Assembly: GCF_022761035.1 (NCBI RefSeq)
Contig: NZ_JAKWJP010000001.1
Location: 62,001 to 126,000 of the forward strand
Source: Microbacterium sp. SS28
GTDB taxonomy: Bacteria > Actinomycetota > Actinomycetes > Actinomycetales > Microbacteriaceae
Length of the DNA: 64,000 nt
Reading direction: 5' to 3'
In this document: positions 16,722-25,759 of the stretch, one piece after another
How the letters are laid out: each line of letters starts with the position of its first letter
Numbering within the stretch: position 1 is the stretch's first letter
The notes under the pieces: model-generated
Told to the model about the DNA's origin: nothing
Seen by the model: the letters and a program-made list of their open reading frames with translations, nothing else
The model's database searches: none
Position numbers and translations under genes: made by a program

Positions 16722-18326
16722 GTGTCTGAGACCACTTCGAACACCGACCCGGCCGTCCAGACGAAGATCTCCACAGATCAGGAGCAGGCGCCCGACCAGG
16801 CGACCGTCGCGCACGAAGGCGCGCCGCGCCCCGAAGAGGTCGAGCGCCCCGCGCCGACCCCGACGGGCCCTGCAGGTGCGGCCACGGCCGCCGCGAACAT
16901 CGGCGTCGTCGGCCTCGCGGTCATGGGCTCGAACCTCGCCCGCAACCTCGCGAGCCGCGAGGGCAACAACGTCGCCGTGTACAACCGGTCGCGCTCGAAG
17001 ACCGACGAGCTGCTCGAGGCGCACCCCGAGGCCGAGTTCGTCCCGGCGTTCTCGTACGAGGAGTTCGCGGCGAACCTCAGCAAGCCCCGCACGGCGATCA
17101 TCATGGTCAAGGCGGGACGCCCGACCGACGCCGTCATCGACTCGCTCGTCGAGGTCTTCGAGCCCGGCGACATCATCGTGGACGGCGGCAACGCCCTGTT
17201 CACCGACACGATCCGCCGCGAGAAGGCCGTGCGCGACACGGGTATCAACTTCGTCGGCGCCGGCATCTCGGGCGGCGAGGAGGGCGCGCTCAACGGCCCG
17301 TCGATCATGCCCGGCGGCTCGGACGAGTCGTGGGTCACGCTCGGGCCGATCCTGAAGTCGATCGCGGCCGTCGCCGAGGGTGAGCCGTGCGTCACGCACG
17401 TCGGCCACGATGGTGCGGGCCACTTCGTCAAGATGGTGCACAACGGCATCGAGTACGCCGACATGCAGCTCATCGCCGAGGCCTACGACCTGCTGCGCCG
17501 CGGCACCGGCAAGAGCCCCGCCGAGATCGCCGACGTGTTCGCCGAGTGGAACGCGGGCGAACTCGAGTCGTACCTCATCGAGATCACCGCCGAGGTGCTT
17601 CGCCAGGTCGACGCCGAGACCGGCAAGCCGCTCGTGGACGTCATCCTCGACCAGGCCGGCGCCAAGGGCACCGGCGCATGGACCGTGCAGACGGCGCTCG
17701 ACCTCGGTGTGCCCGTCTCGGGCATCGCCGAGGCCACCTTCGCACGGTCGCTCTCGAGCCACCCCGAGCAGCGCGCGATCTCGGGCGGCCTGCCCGGCCC
17801 GAGCGAGGCGCTCACCATCGAGGACGCCGACGCGTTCATCGAGGACGTGCGCCTCGCGCTGTTCGCCTCGAAGATCGTCGCGTATTCGCAGGGCTTCGAC
17901 GAGATCCGCGCGGGTGCCGCCCAGTACGGCTGGACGATCGACCTCGGAGCGGTCTCGAAGATCTGGCGCGCGGGCTGCATCATCCGCGCGCAGTTCCTCA
18001 ACCGCATCGCCGACGCGTACAACGCCGAGCCCGGCCTCGCGGTCCTGCTCACCGCCCCGTACTTCGTCGAGGCGCTCGACCGCGCGCAGGGCGCGTGGCG
18101 CCGGATCGTGTCGACGGCCGCGGGTGCCGGCATCCCCGCTCCCGCGTTCTCGTCGTCGCTGTCGTACTACGACGGTCTGCGCGCCGAGCGCCTGCCCGCC
18201 GCGCTCATCCAGGGTCAGCGCGACTTCTTCGGCGCGCACACCTACAAGCGCATCGACAAGGAAGGCACCTTCCACACGCTGTGGTCGGGCGACCGCACCG
18301 AGATCGAGGCCGAAGACACGCACTGA
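16722..18326 (+). CDS. gnd: 6-phosphogluconate dehydrogenase, decarboxylating
   Basis: A 534-residue enzyme that oxidises 6-phosphogluconate to ribulose 5-phosphate, CO2 and NADPH. It has the Rossmann segment GVVGLAVMGSNLARNLA, the substrate segment GAGISGGEEGALNGPSIMPGG, and HDGAGHFVKMVHNGIEYADM with the catalytic Lys. The C-terminal helical domain ends in KRIDKEGTFHTLW. I chose GTG 16722 because AAGGAG lies 5 nt upstream and TAGGCT at 16678-16683 is a plausible -10. Even so, about 55 residues of low-complexity Ala/Pro/Thr/Glu sequence precede the usual N terminus. It is placed so that it could process gluconate from the adjacent locus. Confidence 0.96.
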   Translation: MSETTSNTDPAVQTKISTDQEQAPDQATVAHEGAPRPEEVERPAPTPTGPAGAATAAANIGVVGLAVMGSNLARNLASREGNNVAVYNRSRSKTDELLEAHPEAEFVPAFSYEEFAANLSKPRTAIIMVKAGRPTDAVIDSLVEVFEPGDIIVDGGNALFTDTIRREKAVRDTGINFVGAGISGGEEGALNGPSIMPGGSDESWVTLGPILKSIAAVAEGEPCVTHVGHDGAGHFVKMVHNGIEYADMQLIAEAYDLLRRGTGKSPAEIADVFAEWNAGELESYLIEITAEVLRQVDAETGKPLVDVILDQAGAKGTGAWTVQTALDLGVPVSGIAEATFARSLSSHPEQRAISGGLPGPSEALTIEDADAFIEDVRLALFASKIVAYSQGFDEIRAGAAQYGWTIDLGAVSKIWRAGCIIRAQFLNRIADAYNAEPGLAVLLTAPYFVEALDRAQGAWRRIVSTAAGAGIPAPAFSSSLSYYDGLRAERLPAALIQGQRDFFGAHTYKRIDKEGTFHTLWSGDRTEIEAEDTH

Positions 18327-18352
18327 CGCCTCCGGCCTCGAGCCGGATCGCC

Positions 18353-18384
18353 ACGAACGGCCGCGCTCATGCGCGGCCGTTCGT
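18353..18384 (+). terminator. Strong hairpin after gnd
   Basis: A perfect 14-bp stem (ACGAACGGCCGCGC, 18353-18366, with its complement at 18371-18384) has a TCAT loop. There is no U-tract. It lies 27 nt after the gnd stop and before the convergent gene at 18449. Confidence 0.8.
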
Positions 18385-18448
18385 GCGTCCGGCGCCGTTC
18401 ACGCGTGGGTGATCGAGGGGGCAGCCCGCCTTTCGAGACGTCGAGCGC

Positions 18449-19789
18449 CTATTCAGGGGCCACGTTGTGGTTGCGTGCGAAGAGATTGCGCGGATCCCAC
18501 TGCGCCTTGATCGCGGCGAGGCGCGCCATGGTCTGCGGCGGGAACATGCGCGCGGCGAAGGCGGGATCGGTCGTCGTCGTGAAGTTGCCGTAGACGCCGG
18601 CGCCGTGGGCTTCGAGCGCGCCCCACGCCGACTGCAGCCGAGCGCGCTCGGCATCGTCGACGAGCCCCGGGATGTCGAAGCCGCCCGCCATCGCGAACCA
18701 CGTCGCGCCGCGCGCGGGGAACGGCGTCGCGTCCTGCGGGACATCGCCGAAGGCGCCGCCGAGCGAACGGAGGAAGATGACGGACGCCTCGGTGCTCTCG
18801 CGGAATGAGGCGAGTCCGTCGATGAACCCGTCGTCGAGGGTCTCGACGAGGGTGTTGCCCCCGACGAAGCCGGGGAGGGGCTGCTCAGGATCGGGCATCG
18901 GGGCGTCCATGAGGATGTCGGGATACGCGCGCGCACCGAGGTCGATCTCGGAGACCCCCTCGAGCGTGAGGAGCGGAGCGAGCACACCCCGAAGCTCCCC
19001 TTCGTCCTCGCCGATCCAGCACGCCGTGATAGTGGCGCCCGCGGGCGCGCTCGGGTCCATCGCCGGGACGTCCATGAAGCTCACCGTGAGCGCACGCGGC
19101 GCGTCGGCGAGGAGGTCCCGCAGAGCACCGAGGACGGGGCGGGAGTCACCCGAGACCCCGAGCGTCGCGAAGACGACGCCCGGGAGGTCGTGCGCATGGA
19201 AGTCGAAGCGCGTCACGATGCCGAAGTTGCCGCCGCCGCCCCGAATCGCCCAGAAGAGGTCGGGATGCGACGTCTCGGAGACCTCGACGACCTCGCCCTC
19301 GGCCGTCACGAGCTGCGCGCCGACCAGCTGATCGACCGCGAGGCCCCACGCCCGCACCATCCAGCCGATCCCGCCCCCGAGCGTCAGTCCGCCGACCCCG
19401 ACGGAAGCGGTGTCACCTGAGCTGATGCCGAGACCGTGCTTCGCGAGGACGCGGGCGACATCGCCCCATCGGGCTCCCCCGCCGATGCGGACCAGTGCCC
19501 CGCCCTCCGGGTCGTCGACGACCTCGACGGCGTCGAGCGCCGTGAGATCGATGAGCACGCCGTCATCGAGCGTGCACCACGCGCTGTGCCCGCCGGCGCG
19601 CACGACGGCGACCCGCTTCGAGGCCGCGATGAAGCGCACGGCCTCACTGACGTCGTCGATCGATGCGACCCGGACGATGACCTCGGGGCTGCCGAGACCC
19701 GCGTGGGACGCGCGCGCGGCATCCCATCCCTCGTCCTCGATGGCGAGGACGGCGCCGGACACGACGGTGCGCAGAGGTGCGATATCCAT
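18449..19789 (-). CDS. FAD-linked oxidoreductase, berberine-bridge-enzyme-like
   Basis: About 446 residues, in the PCMH/VAO flavoenzyme fold. The histidine for covalent 8-alpha FAD attachment is in VRAGGHSAWC (near residue 65). The FAD-binding GVGGLTLGGGIGW segment is near residue 130. The C terminus WDPRNLFARNHNV is the BBE signature. The second (cysteinyl) FAD link of bicovalent members seems absent because that loop reads SVGVGG. The substrate is unknown; many relatives oxidise sugars or natural products. ATG 19789 is preferred because TATTGT lies 7 nt upstream (leaderless). A GTG at 19819 would add 10 residues. Confidence 0.85.
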   Translation of the reverse strand: MDIAPLRTVVSGAVLAIEDEGWDAARASHAGLGSPEVIVRVASIDDVSEAVRFIAASKRVAVVRAGGHSAWCTLDDGVLIDLTALDAVEVVDDPEGGALVRIGGGARWGDVARVLAKHGLGISSGDTASVGVGGLTLGGGIGWMVRAWGLAVDQLVGAQLVTAEGEVVEVSETSHPDLFWAIRGGGGNFGIVTRFDFHAHDLPGVVFATLGVSGDSRPVLGALRDLLADAPRALTVSFMDVPAMDPSAPAGATITACWIGEDEGELRGVLAPLLTLEGVSEIDLGARAYPDILMDAPMPDPEQPLPGFVGGNTLVETLDDGFIDGLASFRESTEASVIFLRSLGGAFGDVPQDATPFPARGATWFAMAGGFDIPGLVDDAERARLQSAWGALEAHGAGVYGNFTTTTDPAFAARMFPPQTMARLAAIKAQWDPRNLFARNHNVAPE

Positions 19790-19796
19790 GCGCCGC

Positions 19797-19802
19797 ACAA
19801 TA
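19797..19802 (-). promoter_or_regulatory. -10 element TATTGT, leaderless start for the BBE-like gene
   Basis: TATTGT on the minus strand lies 7 nt before ATG 19789. No ribosome-binding site precedes either possible start. Confidence 0.45.
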
Positions 19803-19943
19803 TCGCGGGGCGCCGACACCGTCGACGGGTCCCCGACGAGACAGCGCTCCGAAGGGGGCGCCTGTCAAGCGCATGGCCACGCCCACCCGCGCGCACTACC
19901 GTGTCGGAGTCGGCAACCGAGAAAGCCGACGAAAGAGGGCGCG

Positions 19944-20969
19944 ATGCGGATAGCGATGCTCGGCCCGATCGCATGGCGCACACCCCCCGTGCACTACGGG
20001 CCGTGGGAGCGGGTCACGAGCCTCCTCACGGAGGGGCTCGTGCGGCGCGGCATCGACGTGACGCTCTTCGCGACGGCGGACTCGGTCACCTCGGCGCGGC
20101 TCGACGCGGTCGCCCCGCACGGCTACGCGGAGGACGACACGATGGACGGGCGCGTCTGGGAGGCGCTGCACGTCGCCCACGCACTCGCGCGCTCCGCCGA
20201 GTTCGACCTCGTCCACAACCAGCTCGACTGGCTGCCGCTCGCCTTCGACGCGTCCTGGCGGGCGCCGATGGTCACGACGATCCACGGATTCTCGGGCGCC
20301 GGCATCCTCCCCGCCTACGCGCACGCTCGCTCCGCGCTCGTGTCCATCTCGGACTCCGACCGCTCCCCCGACCTCGCGTACATCGCCACGGTGCACCACG
20401 GCATCGACTTCGCGGAGTTCGACGGGTCGCCGCGCGCGGGCGACGACCTCGTCGCGTTCGGACGCATACATCCCGACAAGGGCACGGCCGAGGCGATCGC
20501 GATCGCGGCCGGGGCCGGCCGCCGGCTCGTCATCTGCGGAATCGTGCAGGATGCGGCCTACTTCGCTGAGCAAGTCGAGCCGCACATCGACGGTGAGCGC
20601 GTCGTGTACCGCGGATCCGTGGGCCCGGCGGAGCGGACCGCGGTGCTCGGAGCCGCCGCGGCACTGCTGCATCCCATCGGCTTCGACGAGCCGTTCGGCC
20701 TGTCCGTCGTCGAGGCGATGGCGTGCGGCACGCCCGTCGTCGCCTACCGACGCGGATCGATGCCGGAAGTGATCGACGACAGGGTCACGGGGTTCGTCGT
20801 GGACGGCCGGGAGGAGGCGATCGCCGCGATCCCGCTCGCCCTCGGACTCGACCGGCGCATCGTGCGAGCACGCGCCCGCGAGCGCTTCGGCGTCGACCGG
20901 ATGGTCGACGACTACCTGCGGGTGTATCGCCTGCTCCTGGATGACCCGTCGTTTGTCAAGGGTCGATGA
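19944..20969 (+). CDS. Glycosyltransferase, GT4-type (GT-B fold)
   Basis: A 341-residue glycosyltransferase beginning MRIAMLGPIAWRTPPVHYGPWE, a donor-binding N terminus typical of GT4 enzymes. The nucleotide-sugar site is the EX7E-type segment DEPFGLSVVEAMACGTPVVA near residue 240, followed by GSMPEVI. No membrane segment is seen, so it acts in the cytoplasm, probably with a nucleotide-activated hexose. AAGAGGG precedes ATG 19944. First gene of a four-gene glycan locus (19944-24708); a 99-bp gap follows. Confidence 0.88.
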   Translation: MRIAMLGPIAWRTPPVHYGPWERVTSLLTEGLVRRGIDVTLFATADSVTSARLDAVAPHGYAEDDTMDGRVWEALHVAHALARSAEFDLVHNQLDWLPLAFDASWRAPMVTTIHGFSGAGILPAYAHARSALVSISDSDRSPDLAYIATVHHGIDFAEFDGSPRAGDDLVAFGRIHPDKGTAEAIAIAAGAGRRLVICGIVQDAAYFAEQVEPHIDGERVVYRGSVGPAERTAVLGAAAALLHPIGFDEPFGLSVVEAMACGTPVVAYRRGSMPEVIDDRVTGFVVDGREEAIAAIPLALGLDRRIVRARARERFGVDRMVDDYLRVYRLLLDDPSFVKGR

Positions 20970-21068
20970 GCTCCCGCCATTCCGTGTTCTACTTGCGACC
21001 CCGGGGTCCTGACCTCCCGGACGCCGGACTCCTGATGGCGAGACCCTCGCACGAACGAAGAAGGCCTG
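20970..21068 (+). other. Intergenic region with a 12-bp palindrome, before 21069
   Basis: The 99-bp gap contains the perfect palindrome GACCCCGGGGTC (20997-21008), which could be an operator or a short stem. AAGAAGG lies just before ATG 21069. I found no convincing -10/-35 pair. Confidence 0.35.
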
Positions 21069-22196
21069 ATGACCCGATACGGCATGCTGTCCACCTACCC
21101 GCCCACGAAGTGCGGCCTCGCAACCTTCACACAATCGCTCGAGAGGGCGCTCACGGAGCGCGGCGGCGACACCGCCGTCATCGTACGAGCGCTCGATGGT
21201 CCGCTCGGCCTCGCGGCCGGCCGTCGGAGCGAAATCGCCGACGCCGAGCTGATCCCCGGCGACGCCGCCAGCATGCGAAGAGCCGCGGCGGCGCTGGACG
21301 GGTGCGATGTCGCGATCGTCCAGCACGAGTACGGCATCTACGGCGGGCGCGACGGCGACGAGGTCGTGACGCTCCTCGGGATGCTCGGCGTCCCCGTGAT
21401 CGTCGTGCTGCACACCGTTCTGCCGGCGCCGTCGCCGCACCAGCGGACGGTCCTCGAGGACGTGTGCGCGAGAGCGCAATCCGTCGTCGTCATGACCCGG
21501 AGCGCCCGCGACGTTCTCCTCGCGACGTATCGCGTCGCGCCGGACAAGGTCGTCGTCATCCCGCACGGTGTCGCCGCGCTGCACACGCCGGGTGGCGTAC
21601 GCTCGCACGCCGCGAAGAGACGGGTCCTCACGTGGGGTCTCATCTCGCGCGGCAAGGGGATCGAGTGGGGCATCCGGGCGATGGATCGCCTGCGCCACCT
21701 CGACGTCGAATACGTCGTCGCGGGGCAGACGCACCCCAAGGTGCGCGCCGCCGAGGGCGAGGCGTACCGCGAGCACCTCGGGGCGGTCATCCGCGAACTC
21801 GGCCTGGAGCATCGCGTCGCGCTCGACGGACGCTACCTCGATGCGAGCGAGCTCGACGGCCTGGTGGGGACCGCGGACGTCGTCCTCCTGCCGTACGAGT
21901 CCACCGAGCAGGCGACGTCGGGAGTGCTCGCCGAGGCCGTCGCCGCCGGCATCCCGGTCGTGGCGACGGACTTCCCGCACGCGAGGGAGCTCCTGAGCGG
22001 CGGCGCGGGAATCATCGCGGCGCACGGCGACCCGGCATCGATCGCGGAGGCGGTCGGCACGATCCTCGAATCGGATGCCGCCGCACAGCGGATGCGCCGA
22101 GCCGCCGCCCGCGACGCCTCGGGCTCGTCGTGGCCGGTCGTCGCCGACGGGTACCGCCGCCTCGTGAAGTCGGCAATGTCGACACGTGCGGCATGA
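21069..22196 (+). CDS. Glycosyltransferase, GT4-type
   Basis: A 375-residue GT-B glycosyltransferase. The N terminus GMLSTYPPTKCGLATFTQSL and QHEYGIYGG (near residue 88) are characteristic of a GT4 subgroup often found beside GH130 genes. The C-terminal donor domain has VLTWGLISRGKGIEWGIRAM and a YESTEQATSGVLAEAVAAG segment, with the expected Glu residues. It is not closely similar to the first glycosyltransferase, so the two may add different sugars. Its stop overlaps the next start (ATGA at 22193). Confidence 0.88.
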   Translation: MTRYGMLSTYPPTKCGLATFTQSLERALTERGGDTAVIVRALDGPLGLAAGRRSEIADAELIPGDAASMRRAAAALDGCDVAIVQHEYGIYGGRDGDEVVTLLGMLGVPVIVVLHTVLPAPSPHQRTVLEDVCARAQSVVVMTRSARDVLLATYRVAPDKVVVIPHGVAALHTPGGVRSHAAKRRVLTWGLISRGKGIEWGIRAMDRLRHLDVEYVVAGQTHPKVRAAEGEAYREHLGAVIRELGLEHRVALDGRYLDASELDGLVGTADVVLLPYESTEQATSGVLAEAVAAGIPVVATDFPHARELLSGGAGIIAAHGDPASIAEAVGTILESDAAAQRMRRAAARDASGSSWPVVADGYRRLVKSAMSTRAA

Positions 22197-23221
22197 CTGC
22201 GTGGGGTGCTCGACCCGTCTTCGCACACCTTCGGGCGATGACCGACGAGCGCGGTGTCTTCGAGCACGCGCTTCTGGATGCGCCGCGTCGTGAGCACGGC
22301 TACTGCGTCGACGACGTCGCTCGCGCGCTCGTCGTCCTCGCACGCGACCCGCAGCACGATCCGGAGCTGACCGGGCTGACCTCCCTGTGCCTCGCGTTCA
22401 TCGACCGCGCTGTGGCACCGAGCGGACGGGTCCACAACCGCATGTCCCCGGCGGGGCGATTCACGGACGCGCCCGGCACCGGCGACTGGTGGGGCCGGGC
22501 GGTCTGGTCGCTGGGGGTCGCCTTCGCCGGCATCCCGGCAGCCGCCGACGCGACGCGGGCGCTCGCGGTGTTCCACCGTGCGGCATCCGTCCGTCCGGTC
22601 CACACGCGGTCGGCGGCCTTCGCGGCACTCGGTGCGGGCGAAGTCCTGGCGATCCGGCCCGGCGATGCGGCGGCGCGCGATCTGCTGCGCAGGGCAGCGG
22701 ACATGATCCGGCCCCCGCTCGATGCCGCATGGCCCTGGCCCGAGCCGCGTCTGCAGTACGCGAATGCCGTCCTGCCCGAGTCGCTGCTCGCGGCGGGCGA
22801 GGGTTTGGAGGATGCTGAGGTCGTGGATCGCGGACTCGGGATGCTGAAGTTCCTGCTCGACGTCGAGACTCGCGACGGCCATCTCTCGGTGACCGGGACG
22901 CACGGCCGCGGGCCCGGCGAGGTCGACGTCCAGTTCGATCAGCAGCCGATCGAGGTCGCGGCGATCGCCGACGCCTGCGCTCGCGCGTTCGACCTCACGG
23001 CGGACGACGAATGGCGCGCAGGCGTCGCGATGGCGTGGGCCTGGTTCGAGGGCGACAACGACACCGGCATCCCTCTCTACGATCCCGACACCGGGGCGGG
23101 GTTCGACGGCCTGACGCGCGACGGCCGGAACGAGAACCGGGGCGCCGAATCGACGCTCGCGATGCTCAGCACGTTCCAGCAGGCGCGGCGCCTGGGCGTC
23201 GTCGCGGCGGCGGTCCGATGA
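22193..23221 (+). CDS. Putative alpha/alpha-barrel glycan-active protein of the GH130 locus
   Basis: A 342-residue protein with no confident enzyme name. It opens RPVFAHLRAMTDERGVFEHA, followed by REHGYCVDDVARALVVL. It is rich in Trp-containing helical segments (GDWWGRAVWSLGVAF, MAWAWFEGDND) that suggest an (alpha/alpha)6 toroid like those of many glycosidases and epimerases. It is coupled by ATGA overlaps to the glycosyltransferase before it and the GH130 gene after it. This strongly implies a role in the same glycan pathway. It could be a hydrolase, a lyase or a catalytically inactive partner. Confidence 0.72.
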   Translation: MTAWGARPVFAHLRAMTDERGVFEHALLDAPRREHGYCVDDVARALVVLARDPQHDPELTGLTSLCLAFIDRAVAPSGRVHNRMSPAGRFTDAPGTGDWWGRAVWSLGVAFAGIPAAADATRALAVFHRAASVRPVHTRSAAFAALGAGEVLAIRPGDAAARDLLRRAADMIRPPLDAAWPWPEPRLQYANAVLPESLLAAGEGLEDAEVVDRGLGMLKFLLDVETRDGHLSVTGTHGRGPGEVDVQFDQQPIEVAAIADACARAFDLTADDEWRAGVAMAWAWFEGDNDTGIPLYDPDTGAGFDGLTRDGRNENRGAESTLAMLSTFQQARRLGVVAAAVR

Positions 23222-24708
23222 GCCTCACGGCGCACGACGCCGTGCTCGAGCACGATCGCAGTCGCGTCGTGACGCGCCTCTTCCTCCCCGGCGAGGACCC
23301 TGCCTCGTCGGAGGCCCGCACCGAGAGCATCGTCGAGCGCGTGCTCGCGCTGTCTGCGGACGAACTCGCCGCGACGGCGCAGCAGGCCGTCGCCGAGTTC
23401 TCGTCCCACCACGGGGATGTCCCGGCGACGCTCATCGCGCACGCGGAGGCGGTCGTGGACGGGCGCGCGGACGGCACGACGCTGAGCCGCGACCAGCAGC
23501 TCGTCGTCGGCTCCGTCTTCACGGCGGATTTCGCGGTGGAGGGTGCCGCCCTGTGCAATCCCAGCACTGTCGTGCACCCCTCCCAGGAGGGCCTCGGAGC
23601 CGACGAGTTGCGCGTCGCCGTCTCGCTCCGCTGCATCGGGGAGGGCCACATCTCGTCGATCGGGTTCGCCGACGCCGTGATCGGCGCCGACAGCACGTGG
23701 ACCTTCGGCGATCGCGCCCAGCCGCTCCTGCGGCCGAGAGTCGCCGAGGGACAGTGGACGCGTTCGCATTTCGCCCATGTCGTCGCCGACGGCGACGGCG
23801 CTGGCATGGGCGACATCGCGCACGCAGTGCTCGCGGCACTGCCCGAGCGCTTCCACCATGGCGACATGGAGATCGCGATCGCGGGGCTCCCGTACACGCT
23901 CGCGATGCGACCGAGCAGCGTCGGCCCGCTCCAGCGGCTGCGTGAGATCTGCCTGTCCGCCTACTCCGCCACCTTCCCCCCGGCATCCCCGCTCTCGGCG
24001 CGCACCCTCATGCCCGTGACTCCGGAAGAGGACCGCGGCGTCGAGGATGCGCGATTCGTGCGCTTCACCGACGAGGACGGTGTCGTGACCTACCGGGCCA
24101 CCTACACGGCGTACGACGGACGGAACATCGCGCCGCGGCTGCTCACCTCCCCCGATCTCGCGGAGTTCGCCTTCCACCGGCTGAGCGGCACGGGCGCGCA
24201 CAACAAAGGCATGGCGCTCTTCCCGCGTCTCATCGGCGGCCGACACCTCGCGCTGACGCGCGTCGGGGGCGAGGAGATCTCGCTCGCGTCGTCCGAGGAC
24301 GGCCTCGTGTGGACGGACCTCGGAGCGGTCTGCGCTCCGCGCGAGCCGTGGGAGCTCATCCAGCTCGGCAACTGCGGTTCGCCGATCGAGACGCCCGAGG
24401 GGTGGCTCGTTCTCACGCACGGTGTCGGTCCTCTGCGCACGTACGCGCTCGGCGCCGTCCTGCTCGACCTGGACGACCCCTCGAGGGTCATCCGCCGTAC
24501 GCGGACGCCTCTCCTGCGACCCGAAGGCGAGATGGTCAAGGGCTACGTGCCGCGCGTCGTCTACTCGTGCGGAGGCATCGTCCACCGAGACACCCTGTGG
24601 ATCCCCGTCGGCGTCGGGGACTCCCGCATCCGCGTCTTCTCGATATCGCTGGGCGACCTGTCGTCTGCGCTCGAGCAGGAGCCGGCTACAGCCACCCGCG
24701 TCGCTTGA
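23218..24708 (+). CDS. GH130-type glycoside phosphorylase-like protein
   Basis: A 496-residue protein whose C-terminal 330 residues look like the five-bladed propeller of GH130 beta-mannoside phosphorylases. The features are GAALCNPSTVV (GAA-x-NPS), GVEDARFVRF at the place of the catalytic-Asp GxEDPR motif, KGMALFPRLIGG, and CGSPIETPEGWLVLTHGVG. The proline of EDPR is Ala here. The first ~140 residues are an extra helical region. Relatives phosphorolyse beta-mannosyl linkages to mannose 1-phosphate. Whether this one does is inference. ATGA overlap with the upstream gene. Its 3' end overlaps convergent corA by 23 nt. Confidence 0.82.
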   Translation: MSLTAHDAVLEHDRSRVVTRLFLPGEDPASSEARTESIVERVLALSADELAATAQQAVAEFSSHHGDVPATLIAHAEAVVDGRADGTTLSRDQQLVVGSVFTADFAVEGAALCNPSTVVHPSQEGLGADELRVAVSLRCIGEGHISSIGFADAVIGADSTWTFGDRAQPLLRPRVAEGQWTRSHFAHVVADGDGAGMGDIAHAVLAALPERFHHGDMEIAIAGLPYTLAMRPSSVGPLQRLREICLSAYSATFPPASPLSARTLMPVTPEEDRGVEDARFVRFTDEDGVVTYRATYTAYDGRNIAPRLLTSPDLAEFAFHRLSGTGAHNKGMALFPRLIGGRHLALTRVGGEEISLASSEDGLVWTDLGAVCAPREPWELIQLGNCGSPIETPEGWLVLTHGVGPLRTYALGAVLLDLDDPSRVIRRTRTPLLRPEGEMVKGYVPRVVYSCGGIVHRDTLWIPVGVGDSRIRVFSISLGDLSSALEQEPATATRVA

Positions 24709-25699
24709 AGACGAAGTAGAGCGACGTGCTCGTGGCGGCCATGAGCGTCAGCGCCATCGGGTAGCCCCACGGCCAGGCGAGCTCGGGCATGTAGTCGAAG
24801 TTCATCCCGTAGATCGTGCCGACGAGGGTCGGGGCGAAGAGGATCGCGGCCCACGACGACACCTTCTTGACCTGGTCGTTCTGCGTGATGCTGAACTCCG
24901 TCATGCGCCGCATCGCGTCGTTGTTGGCCTGCTCGACGAGCGTCGCGTGCACCCCGAGCGCCGATTCGAGCGTGTGCCGGAAGGCGTCGACGCGATCCGT
25001 GACATGACGCGCCGAGTCCTCGACCTCATGGAAGGCCGGCGCCGTGCGACCGCCGTCCCCGCGGGCGAGGTCGGCCTGCACGCGCACGAGCATCTCGGGA
25101 AGCGGCGAGGTCGCGTGCTGCAGATCGATCACCTCGCGCTGCAGCTTGAAGATGCGCCGCGAGACGCCCTCGTCGTGCGAGAAGAGCTCATCCTCGATCT
25201 CGTCGATGTCGTTCTCGACACCCGCGAGCACGGGCCCGTACTCGCGCAGAATGTGCTCCATCATGGCCCACAGCACCGCGATCGGTCCGTTGACGAGCAG
25301 TTCGGGATGCCGCTCCAGCTTCTCTCGCACGAGCTCGTCGTCGATGCGGTCGTCGCTGTCGACCGTCAGGACGTAGTCGGGGCCGATGAACAGGTCGACC
25401 TCCGAGCACTCGACAGTCTCGCGGTCGTCGAAGTAGCGTGCGGGCTGAAGGACGACGAAGAGCAGATCGCCGTAGCGCTCGAGCTTGCTGCGCTGGTGGC
25501 CCTTGAGACTGTCGCGCACGGCCAGCGGGTCGAGGTCGAGCAGCTCGGCGAGCTCCCGCATCTCTTCGGGTCGCGGGCGGCTGAGCGAGACCCACGCGAT
25601 CCCGCCCTGTGCGCGCGACGCGCGGACCGCATCCGCGGCCCCGGATCTTCCGCCGACCCGCCGCCCCGCGACGTATACGCCCGCATCGATCACCGCCAC
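24686..25699 (-). CDS. corA: CorA-family magnesium/divalent cation channel
   Basis: A 337-residue CorA protein, a pentameric inner-membrane Mg2+ channel. The N-terminal cytoplasmic domain ends in the long stalk helix (DQVKKVSSWAAILFAPTLVG). The pore signature GMN appears in TIYGMNFDYMPEL, followed by the second membrane helix and a basic RRGWL terminus. The start is GTG 25699, with TAAGGT six nt upstream (leaderless). The gene ends inside the 3' end of the GH130 gene. A long palindrome (25760-25826) insulates it from the upstream ABC operon. Confidence 0.95.
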   Translation of the reverse strand: MAVIDAGVYVAGRRVGGRSGAADAVRASRAQGGIAWVSLSRPRPEEMRELAELLDLDPLAVRDSLKGHQRSKLERYGDLLFVVLQPARYFDDRETVECSEVDLFIGPDYVLTVDSDDRIDDELVREKLERHPELLVNGPIAVLWAMMEHILREYGPVLAGVENDIDEIEDELFSHDEGVSRRIFKLQREVIDLQHATSPLPEMLVRVQADLARGDGGRTAPAFHEVEDSARHVTDRVDAFRHTLESALGVHATLVEQANNDAMRRMTEFSITQNDQVKKVSSWAAILFAPTLVGTIYGMNFDYMPELAWPWGYPMALTLMAATSTSLYFVFKRRGWL

Positions 25700-25705
25700 G
25701 GACTC

Positions 25706-25711
25706 ACCTTA
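25706..25711 (-). promoter_or_regulatory. -10 element TAAGGT, leaderless start for corA
   Basis: TAAGGT is followed by GAGTCC and then GTG 25699. The same GAGTCC-GTG arrangement precedes the gene at 6988. Confidence 0.5.
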
Positions 25712-25759
25712 ACGCTCCGTGGGGCTCAGCCCCGACGCGCCGCGCGACGGTCGTGAACG

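Noticed and set aside
19819..19819. GTG start for the BBE-like oxidoreductase
   Set aside because: No ribosome site, and it lies upstream of the -10-like TATTGT that supports ATG 19789. It cannot be fully excluded.
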